Shown here in pieces: positions 47,774-55,728 of a stretch of DNA of 64,000 nt (position 1 is the stretch's first letter; every line of letters starts with the position of its first letter). The notes beneath the pieces were generated by a model that searched no databases, was not told the origin of the DNA, and saw only the letters and a program-made list of their open reading frames with translations. The DNA is taken from positions 62,001 through 126,000 of the forward strand of contig DATLUD010000055.1 in NCBI GenBank assembly GCA_035533275.1. The letters run 5' to 3'. The stretch comes from SCRA01 sp035533275 (lineage in GTDB: Bacteria > Vulcanimicrobiota > Vulcanimicrobiia > Vulcanimicrobiales > SCRA01). The translations under genes and the position numbers were made by a program.

Positions 47774-49480
47774 GTGGCCAAGATGTTGGATCGCGGCTTG
47801 GGCACCGGTTCGAGCCCCGAGTACGAGGCGGCGCGGACGAAGTGGCAGGCTGACTACGACCAAGCGAAGCTGAGGACCGGCCCGGGCGCCGGGGCGATGG
47901 ACCGCACGATCTCCGATCTGCCGACCAAGCCGCTCTACGGCCCCGAAGACGTGGCCCACCTCGACCTCACGCGCGATCTCGGCCTCCCGGGAGAGTACCC
48001 GTACACGCGCGGCATCCATCCGACGATGCACCAGGGGCGTCTCTGGACGATGCGCCAGTTCGCCGGCTTCGGTACGGCCAAGCAGACCAACGAGCGCTAC
48101 CACTTCCTGCTCTCGCAAGGACAGATGGGCCTCTCGGTGGCGTTCGACATGCCCACGCTGCTCGGCTACGACAGCGATCATCCGCGGGCACTCGGCGAGG
48201 TCGGCAAGTGCGGCGTGGCGATCGACTCGGTGCGCGACATGCAGGTGCTCTTCGACGGCATCGACCTGGGCGGCATCACCACGTCGATGACGATCAACGG
48301 CCCCGCGGCCATCATGCTGGCCATGTACGTCGCCGCCGCCGAGACGCAAGGCGTGCCGGCGGAGCGGTTGGGCGGCACCGTCCAGACGGACATCCTCAAG
48401 GAGTACATCGCCCAGAAGGAGTGGATCTTCCCGCCCCGGCCGCACATGCGCGTCATCGTCGACATGATGCGCTTCACGCGCGACCGCATGCCGAAGTTCA
48501 ACCCGATCTCCGTCTCGGGCTACCACATCCGCGAGGCCGGCTCCACGGCGGTGCAGGAGCTGGCGTTCACGCTGGCCGACGGCTTCGCGTACGTGGAGGC
48601 CGGCGTGACCTCCGGCATGGACGTCGACTCGTTCGCGCCGCGCATCTCGTTCTTCTTCAATTCGCACATCGACTTCTTCGAGGAGATCTGCAAGTTCCGC
48701 GCCGCGCGCAGGATCTGGGCGCGCCGCATGCGCGAGAAGTACGGGGCCAAGGATCCTCGCTCGTGGACGCTGCGCTTCCACACGCAGACGGCCGGCTGCA
48801 GCGCCACCGCGCAACAGCCGGAGAACAACATCGTGCGCGTGGCGTTCGAGGCCATGGCGGCGGCGCTGGGCGGCACGCAGTCGCTCCACACCAACTCGAT
48901 GGACGAAGTGCTGGCCTTGCCCACCGAGAAGTCGGTGGAGATCGCGCTGCGCACCCAGCAGGTGCTGGCCTACGAGACCAACGTCACCAACGTGATCGAT
49001 CCGCTGGGCGGCTCCTACTACGTCGAGGCGCTCACGGATCAGATGGAGCGCGAGGCCGAGGAGTACTTCGCGCGCATCGAGGAGTTCGGAGGCGTCATCC
49101 CCGCCATCGAGGCCGGCTTCTTTCAGCGGGAGATCGCCGACGCGTCGTACCGCTACCAGCGCTCGCTCGAGACCAAGGAGCGCATCGTGGTGGGCGTCAA
49201 CGCCTTCGAGAAGTCCGACGAGCGGCCCCCGAGCGACCTGTTGAAGATCGATCGCGCGATCGAGTTGGAGCAAGCCAAGGCCGTGCAGGGCGTGCGCGCG
49301 TCGCGCGAGCCCGGCAAGGTGGAGGAGGCGCTGGCCGCGCTGCGGCGCGCCTGCGAGACCACGGACCGCAATGTCATGGAGCCGATCCTCGACGCCGTGC
49401 GCGCGCTGGCCACGGAAGGCGAGATCGTGGAAGCCATGGTGGACGTCTACGGTCGCTACACCGAGATGCCCGCCTTTTAG
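47774..49480 (+). CDS. Methylmalonyl-CoA mutase catalytic (large) subunit
   Basis: 568 residues: the TIM-barrel mutase domain without the B12-binding domain. PYTRGIHPTMHQGRLWTMRQ, AFDMPTLLGYDSDHP, GGITTSMTINGPAA, GGTVQTDILKEYIAQKEWIF, FHTQTAGCSATAQQPENN and SLHTNSMDEVLALPTE are family blocks. Interconverts succinyl-CoA and methylmalonyl-CoA. The cobalamin domain is a separate gene downstream (49719), as in the split bacterial/archaeal enzymes. GTG start 35 bases after meaB with CGGAG upstream. Confidence 0.92.
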   Translation: MAKMLDRGLGTGSSPEYEAARTKWQADYDQAKLRTGPGAGAMDRTISDLPTKPLYGPEDVAHLDLTRDLGLPGEYPYTRGIHPTMHQGRLWTMRQFAGFGTAKQTNERYHFLLSQGQMGLSVAFDMPTLLGYDSDHPRALGEVGKCGVAIDSVRDMQVLFDGIDLGGITTSMTINGPAAIMLAMYVAAAETQGVPAERLGGTVQTDILKEYIAQKEWIFPPRPHMRVIVDMMRFTRDRMPKFNPISVSGYHIREAGSTAVQELAFTLADGFAYVEAGVTSGMDVDSFAPRISFFFNSHIDFFEEICKFRAARRIWARRMREKYGAKDPRSWTLRFHTQTAGCSATAQQPENNIVRVAFEAMAAALGGTQSLHTNSMDEVLALPTEKSVEIALRTQQVLAYETNVTNVIDPLGGSYYVEALTDQMEREAEEYFARIEEFGGVIPAIEAGFFQREIADASYRYQRSLETKERIVVGVNAFEKSDERPPSDLLKIDRAIELEQAKAVQGVRASREPGKVEEALAALRRACETTDRNVMEPILDAVRALATEGEIVEAMVDVYGRYTEMPAF

Positions 49481-49513
49481 GGAATCTCTGATGTGCGTCC
49501 ATCAGAGCTTCCC
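49480..49513 (+). other. Intercistronic hairpin in the mutase operon
   Basis: GGGAA-t-CTCTGATG and CATCAGAG-c-TTCCC form a 13-bp stem with one mismatch and a 6-base loop, starting at the last base of the mutase stop. No T-run. Likely an mRNA stability/processing or attenuation element between the catalytic and B12-binding subunits. Confidence 0.5.
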
Positions 49514-49546
49514 TGACGGGGCATGTGGGCAATGGGAGATACGGGA

Positions 49547-49717
49547 ATGCACACCATCGAGTCTCCGGAGCGCGAGCGCGATCTGCGCGAGCGTCTGCTG
49601 GAGTTTACCGACAAGCTGCGCCAGGCGCTGGCCTTGGCGCAGGACATGGAGCGGCGCGCCGGGACGGCGCGCAACGAGGGCGCGTCCCCCGACGTGCCGC
49701 AGGTGAGGGAGAAGTAG
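49547..49717 (+). CDS. Small coiled-coil protein in the mutase operon
   Basis: 56 residues from the ATG at 49547 (two further in-frame ATGs lie upstream at 49532 and 49523). Mostly helical and charged: ESPERERDLRERLLEFTDKL then RQALALAQDMERRAGTARNE, with heptad-like spacing. No known family. Located between the catalytic and cobalamin-binding subunits and ending two bases before the latter's start, so it may be a subunit or assembly factor of the split mutase. That is inference from position. Confidence 0.6.
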   Translation: MHTIESPERERDLRERLLEFTDKLRQALALAQDMERRAGTARNEGASPDVPQVREK

Positions 49718-49718
49718 C

Positions 49719-50144
49719 TTGTCCAGTCAGATGGACCGCCCGCTGCGCGTGGTGGTCGCCAAGGCCGGCCTCGACGGCCACGACCGCGGGGCCAAGGTAA
49801 TCGCGCGTGCCTTGCGCGACGCGGGGATGGAGGTCATCTACACCGGCCTCTTCCAGACGCCCGAGCAGATCGTGGAGACGGCGATCCAGGAAGACGCCGA
49901 CGGCATCGGTCTCTCGATCCTCTCCGGCGCGCACATGACGCTCTTTCCGATGGTGGTGGAGCAGCTCAAGGCGCGCGGCGCCGAGGACATCGTCTTCTTC
50001 GGCGGCGGCACGATCCCAGCCGACGACGCCGACGAGCTCAAGCGCCTGGGCGTGCGCGCCATCTTTACCCCCGGCGCCCCTCTCTCGGAGATCATCGACT
50101 TCGTCCGGAGCGAGTGCTCGAAGCGGCGTGAGGTGCTGCGGTGA
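49719..50144 (+). CDS. Methylmalonyl-CoA mutase cobalamin-binding (small) subunit
   Basis: 141 residues. B12-binding flavodoxin-like fold with DxHxxG (LDGHDRGAKVIARALRDAG, His21 as lower cobalt ligand), SILSGAHMTLFP and FFGGGTIPADDADELKRLGV. Completes the split mutase with the 568-residue subunit. TTG start behind GAGGGAGAAG; an ATG four codons later is possible. The TGA overlaps the next GTG (GTGA). Confidence 0.92.
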   Translation: MSSQMDRPLRVVVAKAGLDGHDRGAKVIARALRDAGMEVIYTGLFQTPEQIVETAIQEDADGIGLSILSGAHMTLFPMVVEQLKARGAEDIVFFGGGTIPADDADELKRLGVRAIFTPGAPLSEIIDFVRSECSKRREVLR

Positions 50145-50344
50145 AGGCCGACGACTACTTGGAGATCCAGCATCGCGCCCGATTGGTGCGGGCGCGCGAG
50201 GTCCAGGTGTTCTGCAACGACGTCCTCGACCGCGTGCGGCGAGAGTTTCCCGAGATGTACGGCACGGATGTCCTCGTGGAGCTGCGCGCGTACTCGGACT
50301 CGAACAAGCGCAAGATCAAGCGTCTCGAAGACGTCTACCATTAA
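50141..50344 (+). CDS. Small uncharacterised protein co-translated with the mutase B12 subunit
   Basis: 67 residues: KADDYLEIQHRARLVRAREV, QVFCNDVLDRVRREFPEMYG, then DVLVELRAYSDSNKRKIKRL. Helical and charged, one Cys, no family recognised. GTG overlaps the previous TGA (GTGA) and gltX starts ten bases after its stop. Tight coupling suggests a real gene. Confidence 0.62.
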   Translation: MKADDYLEIQHRARLVRAREVQVFCNDVLDRVRREFPEMYGTDVLVELRAYSDSNKRKIKRLEDVYH

Positions 50345-50353
50345 GGGAAGGGA

Positions 50354-51826
50354 ATGACGGTTAGGGTTCGTTTCGCTCCGTCGCCGACGGGGTTTTTGCA
50401 CGTAGGAGGGGCGCGCACCGCGCTCTTCAATTGGCTCTTCGCGCGTCATCACGGCGGCACGATGGTGCTTCGCGTGGAGGACACGGACGTGGCGCGCGAG
50501 CGTCCCGAGTACCGCGAGGCGATCTTCCGAGCCTTCGAGTGGCTGGGCATCGACTTCGACGAGGGTCCTGCCAAGGGCGGCCCGTATGGACCGTACGCGC
50601 AGCGCGAGCGCATCCCCCTCTATCAGGGGAAGGCGCGCGAGCTGCTGGAGCGCGGCCTGGTCTATCCGTGCTTCTGCACCCCGCGCGAGGAAGGCGCCAC
50701 GGCGCAGGACGACGAGCCCGAGCAGTCGAGCGCCGCGGCGCGCTGCCGCTGCCGCTACCTGAGCGCCGAGGAGCGTGCCGAGAGGGAGCGCGCGCTGGGC
50801 GGAGAGACGCCGGCGCTGCGCTTCGCCGTCGACCAGTCGCGCTCGTACGCGGTGGATGATCTGGTGCGCGGCCACGTGGTCTTTCCGCCCGGCCAGGTGG
50901 AGGACTTCATCATCACCAAGGTCGGCCTCCAGCCGCTCTACAACTTCGCGGCCGTCATCGACGACCACCTGATGGAGATCACGCACGTGATCCGGGGCGA
51001 GGAGCACCTGGCCAACACGCCCAAGCAGAACGTGCTCTACGAGACCTTCGGCTGGCAGCCGCCAGTCTACGCGCACATTCCGATCATCCTCAACATGGAG
51101 GGCAAGAAGCTCTCCAAGCGCGACGGCGCGACGGCCGTGGCCGACTTCCAGCGGCTGGGCTATCTCCCCGAGGCGCTGCTCAACTTCATCGCGCTGCTGG
51201 GATGGTCTCCGGGCGAGGATCGCGAGCTGATGACGCGCGAGGAGCTGGTGGCGGCCTTCGACGTCGCCCGCGTGCAGAAGCACGGCGCGAAGTTCGACAC
51301 CGAGAAGCTCGCTTGGATGAACGGCGAGTACATCAAGCAGGCCCCCATCGACGAGCTGGTCGACGGCGTGAGCCTGATCCTCTCGCTGCAGCCCGACGCC
51401 GCCTCGCTGCGCACCGACCGCGCGTACGTGGCCGCCGTCTGCGAGCTGCTGCGCGAGCGCGCGAAGACGCTCGCCGAGATGGTCGAGGCCAACCGCTACT
51501 TCTTCGAGGCGGCGAGCATCGCGCCCGATCCCGAAGCGGTGAAGAAGCGCGCCTCCTCGCCGTTGGCGTTCGAGCGGCTCGCGCTGGTGCACACCATGCT
51601 GACGGCCGTGCCCACGTGGGACGCCGTCACGCTGGAGACGGCGATCCGCGCGCTGGCCGACGAGCACGGCGGAAAGGCCGGTGACTTCATCCACCCCTTG
51701 CGCGTGGCCGTGACCGGCTACGCGGTGAGCCCCGGGATCTTCCAAACGTTGGAGGTGCTGGGGCGCGACCTCTCGCTCCGGCGCATCTCGGAATTTCTCG
51801 AGCGCCGCGAAGCGCTGACCACGTAG
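50354..51826 (+). CDS. gltX: Glutamyl-tRNA synthetase
   Basis: 490-residue class I synthetase. HIGH-type motif RFAPSPTGFLHVGGARTALF, LRVEDTDVARERPEY, CFCTPREE with a second CRCRY pair (zinc-like), IRGEEHLANTPKQNVLYETF, and the KMSKS-type motif GKKLSKRDGATAV. The C-terminal anticodon-binding helices follow. It cannot be told from sequence whether it also charges tRNA(Gln). ATG at 50354. Confidence 0.95.
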   Translation: MTVRVRFAPSPTGFLHVGGARTALFNWLFARHHGGTMVLRVEDTDVARERPEYREAIFRAFEWLGIDFDEGPAKGGPYGPYAQRERIPLYQGKARELLERGLVYPCFCTPREEGATAQDDEPEQSSAAARCRCRYLSAEERAERERALGGETPALRFAVDQSRSYAVDDLVRGHVVFPPGQVEDFIITKVGLQPLYNFAAVIDDHLMEITHVIRGEEHLANTPKQNVLYETFGWQPPVYAHIPIILNMEGKKLSKRDGATAVADFQRLGYLPEALLNFIALLGWSPGEDRELMTREELVAAFDVARVQKHGAKFDTEKLAWMNGEYIKQAPIDELVDGVSLILSLQPDAASLRTDRAYVAAVCELLRERAKTLAEMVEANRYFFEAASIAPDPEAVKKRASSPLAFERLALVHTMLTAVPTWDAVTLETAIRALADEHGGKAGDFIHPLRVAVTGYAVSPGIFQTLEVLGRDLSLRRISEFLERREALTT

Positions 51827-51842
51827 CCTGGGGGAGCGACGT

Positions 51843-53210
51843 ATGCGAGCGGTAGTCCTGGCGGCCGGCAAGGGGACGCGGATGAAGAGCGCGCTCCCCA
51901 AGGTGCTGCACCCCATCTGCGGCGAGCCGATGCTCGCCCACGTGCTGCGCGCGCTGGAGGAGGCGGGCGTCGGCGACGTGAGCGTGGTGGTCTCGCCGGA
52001 GGTGCTGGACCGCCTGGAGGAACTCCCCGGCGGCGCGCCGCGCACGGTGATCCAGGAGCCTCAGTTGGGCACGGGACATGCCGTGCAGGTGGCGCTGGCC
52101 GATCTGCCGCCCGCCGACGGCCCGCTGCTGATCTGCTCGGGCGACATGCCGCTGGTGACCGGCGAGCTCCTGCGCCGGGCGCTCGACGCGCTGCGCCAAG
52201 CTCCCGCGAGCGGCGCCCTGGCGGGCGCGGCCTGCGCCCTGGTGACGGCGCGCATGCCCTTGCCGTCGAGCTTCGGCCGCATCGTGCGCGACGGCGAGGG
52301 GCGCGTTCGCGCCATCGTCGAGGCGCGCGACGCCGCTCCCGAGCAGCTGGCGATCGACGAGATGAACGCGGCGATCTACGCCTTCGACGAACGGCTGCTG
52401 CGCGCCGCGCTGCCGAAGCTCTCCAACCGCAACGCGCAGGGCGAGTACTATCTGACCGACGTCGTGGCGCTGGCCGTCGCCGAGGGGCAGAGCGTGATCC
52501 CCGTGCCGTGCGACGACTATCGCATCACCCTCGGCATCAACGACCGCGTGGAGCTGGCGGCGGCCCGGCGCATCATGAACGCGCGCCTGTGCGAGCGCTG
52601 GATGCGCGAGGGCGTGACCATCGAGGATCCCGAGACCACCTATCTCGAGGCAGGCGTGGCGCTGGCGCGCGACGTCACCATCCTGCACAACACGGCGCTG
52701 CGAGGAAGCACGCGCGTCGGCGAGGGCTCCACCATCGGCCCCGACAGCGAGCTGATCGACGCGATCGTGGGCCGCTCGTGCGCGATCCGCCGCTCCGTGG
52801 TCACCCAGGCGCGCCTGGGTGACGGGGTGCTGGTGGGTCCGTTCGCGCATCTTCGCCCGGGCGCGGACTTGAGCGACGGCGTGCACATCGGCAACTACGT
52901 CGAGGTGAAAAAGAGCCGGCTGGGCAAGGGCACCAAGGCCAACCACCTCACGTACCTCGGCGATGCGGAGATCGGCAGCAAGGTCAACATCGGGGCCGGC
53001 ACCATCACGTGCAACTACGACGGCGTCCAGAAGCACCGCACCACGATCGGCGACGAGGCCTTCATCGGCACCAACTCCTCGCTGGTGGCACCCATCGAGA
53101 TCGGCGCGGGGGCGCTGACCGGTGCCGGCTCCGTGGTGATCCGGAACGTCGCCGCCGGCGAGCGCGTGGCGGGAAACCCCGCGCGTCCCCTGCCTCCCAA
53201 GAGGACCTGA
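51843..53210 (+). CDS. glmU: Bifunctional GlcN-1-P acetyltransferase / UDP-GlcNAc pyrophosphorylase GlmU
   Basis: 455 residues. N-terminal uridylyltransferase: VLAAGKGTRMKSALPKVLHP, QLGTGHAVQVAL, SGDMPLVTGELLRRAL. C-terminal left-handed beta-helix acetyltransferase: GVHIGNYVEVKKSRLGKGTK, ANHLTYLGDAEIGSKVNIGA, GTITCNYDGVQKHRTTIGDE, FIGTNSSLVAPIEIG. Supplies UDP-GlcNAc for the wall genes at the other end of the window. ATG at 51843. Confidence 0.95.
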   Translation: MRAVVLAAGKGTRMKSALPKVLHPICGEPMLAHVLRALEEAGVGDVSVVVSPEVLDRLEELPGGAPRTVIQEPQLGTGHAVQVALADLPPADGPLLICSGDMPLVTGELLRRALDALRQAPASGALAGAACALVTARMPLPSSFGRIVRDGEGRVRAIVEARDAAPEQLAIDEMNAAIYAFDERLLRAALPKLSNRNAQGEYYLTDVVALAVAEGQSVIPVPCDDYRITLGINDRVELAAARRIMNARLCERWMREGVTIEDPETTYLEAGVALARDVTILHNTALRGSTRVGEGSTIGPDSELIDAIVGRSCAIRRSVVTQARLGDGVLVGPFAHLRPGADLSDGVHIGNYVEVKKSRLGKGTKANHLTYLGDAEIGSKVNIGAGTITCNYDGVQKHRTTIGDEAFIGTNSSLVAPIEIGAGALTGAGSVVIRNVAAGERVAGNPARPLPPKRT

Positions 53211-53220
53211 CGCCGACGCC

Positions 53221-54324
53221 ATGGCGACGGGTGTGGTCGCGGCGCTCTCTCTGACCGTTGCGCTCGCCGCGCTGCCGGCGGCGTTGCTCGTGCGGCGTGC
53301 CGCGGCGTGGCGCGCGCAGGCCCGTGCGGAGCGCGCGCGGAGCCGCGCACTGGCGGAGGCGATGCGGGAGGTGGCCCACGCGGCGGCCGACGGAGAGGCC
53401 GCGGCGCGCGCCGCGCTCTTCCGCACGGTGGCGCGCCTGTTGCCATGCCGTCTCCTCCTCTACTTTCGCGCCGAGGGCGAGCTGCTGCGCTGCGCCGACG
53501 GTTGGGGAGCCACCGCCCCGGCGTGGCGCGACGTGCGCCTGCAACGCGACGGCGCGGAGAACGTGGTCGCCTCAGCGGCACGCACGGGACGGGCGCAGGT
53601 GCTCACCGCCGAGCCGGGCTCGCCGCGCCCGCTGGTCCCCGAGGAGCCGCGCTCGTTGGCGCTGCCCATCCATCATCGCGACCGCCTCTGCGGCGTGCTC
53701 TACGCTGGTGGGTTGGCGCGAGCGCCGGAAGCAGGCGCGCTGGAGCTGGCGACCCTGCTGGGCGAGGCCTGCGGCGGCGCGCTCGAGGCCGCCTCACGCA
53801 TCGAGCGCCACGTCAGCGAGGCCACCACCGATGGCCTCACCGGACTGCTGACGCCGCGCGCCTTTCGCGTGCGCTTGGCGCGCGAGATGACGCCGCCCGC
53901 GCGCGAGCGCTTCGCCGCGCTCTCGCTGCTCTTCGTGGACACCGACCACTTCAAGTCCGTCAACGACCGCCTGGGGCACGCCGCGGGCGACGAGATGCTG
54001 CGCGCCGTCGCGCGCGTGCTGCGTGAGTGCTCGGCCGATGCGCGCGCGCTGGTGGGGCGCAACGGCGGCGACGAGTTCTGCCTGGCACTGCTGGACGAGG
54101 GCAAGTCCCGTGCGCTCGAGCGCGCCGAGCGCATCCGCGCGGCGGTGGCGGCGCTGGGCGCGGGCGTGAGCGCCTCGATCGGCGTGGCGTGCTTTCCCGA
54201 GGACGCGGCGAACGCCGACCAGTTGCTCGAGGCCGCCGATGCCGCCATGTACCACAGCAAGCGATCGGGGCGCGACCGCGTCTCGTGCGCCGTGGACGGG
54301 GGAGCGCTCGTCGTCGGCCGGTGA
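53221..54324 (+). CDS. Diguanylate cyclase with N-terminal TM and GAF-like domain
   Basis: 367 residues. N-terminal membrane helix (VVAALSLTVALAALPAALLV), a helical linker, a GAF-like domain (about 60-190), then GGDEF: DGLTGLLTPRAFRVRLAREM, LLFVDTDHFKSVNDRLGHAA and the intact active site GRNGGDEFCLALL. No RxxD inhibitory site immediately before GGDEF is apparent. Makes c-di-GMP. ATG ten bases after glmU. Confidence 0.88.
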   Translation: MATGVVAALSLTVALAALPAALLVRRAAAWRAQARAERARSRALAEAMREVAHAAADGEAAARAALFRTVARLLPCRLLLYFRAEGELLRCADGWGATAPAWRDVRLQRDGAENVVASAARTGRAQVLTAEPGSPRPLVPEEPRSLALPIHHRDRLCGVLYAGGLARAPEAGALELATLLGEACGGALEAASRIERHVSEATTDGLTGLLTPRAFRVRLAREMTPPARERFAALSLLFVDTDHFKSVNDRLGHAAGDEMLRAVARVLRECSADARALVGRNGGDEFCLALLDEGKSRALERAERIRAAVAALGAGVSASIGVACFPEDAANADQLLEAADAAMYHSKRSGRDRVSCAVDGGALVVGR

Positions 54325-54408
54325 TTCTCGCGCGATGCGAAAGCCGGCCCGAGAAACGCCGGGGAGTCGCCAGGTTTATCGGATGAGCGCAGCGGATACC
54401 TCTCCGGT

Positions 54409-55080
54409 ATGGAACTCTCGCGGCGCGCCATTCCGTACACGCCGTTCACCAAGGATCTCTCCGAGACCACGATCGCGCTGGTCTCGACCGCTGGCGTGCA
54501 CCTCAAGAGCCAGGAGCCGTACGATCTCAAGGGCGACACCTCGTTCCGCGAGATCCCAGCCGACGTCGTGACGTCGGATCTCACCGTCACCCACGAGCAC
54601 TACGACATCTCGCATGCGCTCGCCGACATCAACTGCGTCTTTCCGATCGACCGCCTGCGCGAGCTCCATCGCGACGGCGTGATCGGAGGCATTGCCCCCG
54701 TGCACTACGGGATGATGGGCTACACGCTGCAGATGAAGCCGGTGCTGGAGCAGACGGCGCCCGAGATCGCGCGGCGCATCGAGCGCAGTCCCACCGACGC
54801 GGTCCTGCTCACCGGCGGGTGACCGCTCTGCCATCGCACGGTCGTGCATGTCCAGCGCGCCATCGAGGCCAACGGGGTTCCCACCATCCTGATCACCGTC
54901 GAGCCGACGCAATCGGCGCAGGCGCGCCCCCCGCGCGCCGTGCAGCCGGTGAACCATCAGCTGGGCTGGCCCGTGGGTCCCGAGGGGGCCGTCGAGGTCC
55001 AGCGCAAGACGGTCGAGCACGCGCTCAGGTGCTTGCTCCACCCCGTGGAACCGGGAACGATTCAGACCTACGAGGACTAA
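54409..55080 (+). CDS. Selenoprotein of the GrdB/PrdB-like reductase family (Sec138, UxxC)
   Basis: Read through the in-frame TGA at 54820-54822 as Sec, the protein is 223 residues. It has an N-terminal part with ALVSTAGVHLKSQEPYDLKG, HEHYDISHALADINCVFPID, RLRELHRDGVIGGIAPVHYG, then LLTGG-U-PLCHRTVVHVQR with the redox motif U-P-L-C, then IEANGVPTILITV and a C-terminal helix. Without readthrough both halves of one conserved domain would be separate fragments. The family is related to glycine/betaine/sarcosine/proline reductase selenoprotein B; this short form has no known substrate. A SECIS-like hairpin follows the UGA. ATG at 54409. Confidence 0.82.
54825..54856 (+). other. SECIS-like hairpin for the GrdB-like UGA
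   Basis: Just after the TGA: CAT-c-GCAC, apical loop GGTC, GTGC-ATG, flanked by GCT/AGC. One bulged base in the 5' arm, a G and U in the loop, apical loop 17 bases from the UGA. This fits the layout of bacterial selenocysteine insertion elements. Confidence 0.5.
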
Positions 55081-55167
55081 GGCGCCGGTCTTCCGAAAAG
55101 CCGGATATCTCGTAGGTTTTGGTTTTCACTTCCACTCTACAACAAGGAAAGGTCACGGTTCGCAGCC

Positions 55168-55671
55168 ATGGCAGTCACCAAAGGGCGGACGAGTGTGGCG
55201 CACGCGACGGCGACGCTGAAGGTCGGAGAGACCGCTCCGGACTTCACGCTCCCCGTCGTCAACGGAGAAGGCACGTTCAAGCTCTCCGACCAGAAGGGCA
55301 AGAACGTCGTCCTGGCGTTCTTCCCGCTCGCGTTCACACCCGTCTGAACGGCTCAGTTGCCTTCGTACTCCGAGCAATTGGATCGGTTCGAAGGCTACAA
55401 TGCCCAGGTCGTGGGCATCAGCATCGACACCAAGCCCTCCAGCTCCAAGTGGGTGGAGTCGCTCGGTGGACTCGACTACCCGGTACTCAGCGACTTCTGG
55501 CCGCACGGCGAGGTCGCGCAGAAGTACGGCGTCCTTCGCAAGGAGGGGATCGCCGAGCGCGCGATCGTCATCGTGGACAAGGAGGGCCGCGTGCGCTACA
55601 TCGACGTGCACGACATCAAGGAGCAGCCCGACGAGGAGCAGATCTTCGACGAGCTGCGCAAGCTGGGGTAG
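55168..55671 (+). CDS. Selenocysteine peroxiredoxin (PrxU, Sec60)
   Basis: Read through TGA at 55345-55347, the 167-residue product is a complete AhpE/BCP-like peroxiredoxin: VGETAPDFTLPVVNGEGTFK, LSDQKGKNVVLAFFPLAFTP, V-U-TAQLPSYSEQLDRFEG, then QVVGISIDTKPSSSKWVESL and YGVLRKEGIAERAIVIVDKE. Sec replaces the peroxidatic Cys of the FTPVCT motif; the chain contains no Cys at all, so it is a 1-Sec type needing an external reductant. ATG at 55168; an AAGGAAAGG box is somewhat distant. Followed by a strong terminator. Confidence 0.85.
55354..55380 (+). other. SECIS-like hairpin for the peroxiredoxin UGA
   Basis: Starting six bases after the TGA: CAGTTGC-ct-TCG, loop tactc, CGA-GCAATTG. A 7-bp lower stem with one G-U pair, a CU bulge and a 3-bp upper stem; apical loop 18 bases from the UGA, comparable with known bacterial elements. 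Confidence 0.55.
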
Positions 55672-55694
55672 GTTGCGGCAAGGCCGCGTAGAGG

Positions 55695-55726
55695 AAGAGG
55701 CTCCGCCGCCGGCGGAGCCTCTTTTT
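55695..55726 (+). terminator. Intrinsic terminator after the selenoprotein pair
   Basis: Perfect 13-bp stem AAGAGGCTCCGCC / GGCGGAGCCTCTT with a 3-base loop, followed by a T5 run. Ends the selenoprotein transcript immediately before the M48 protease gene. Confidence 0.88.
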
Positions 55727-55728
55727 CG

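Noticed and set aside
54820..54822. TGA as a genuine stop splitting the GrdB-like gene
   Set aside because: Family similarity continues in the same frame directly after it, with the UxxC redox motif and a SECIS-like hairpin; two independent genes with the same feature next to each other make error unlikely.
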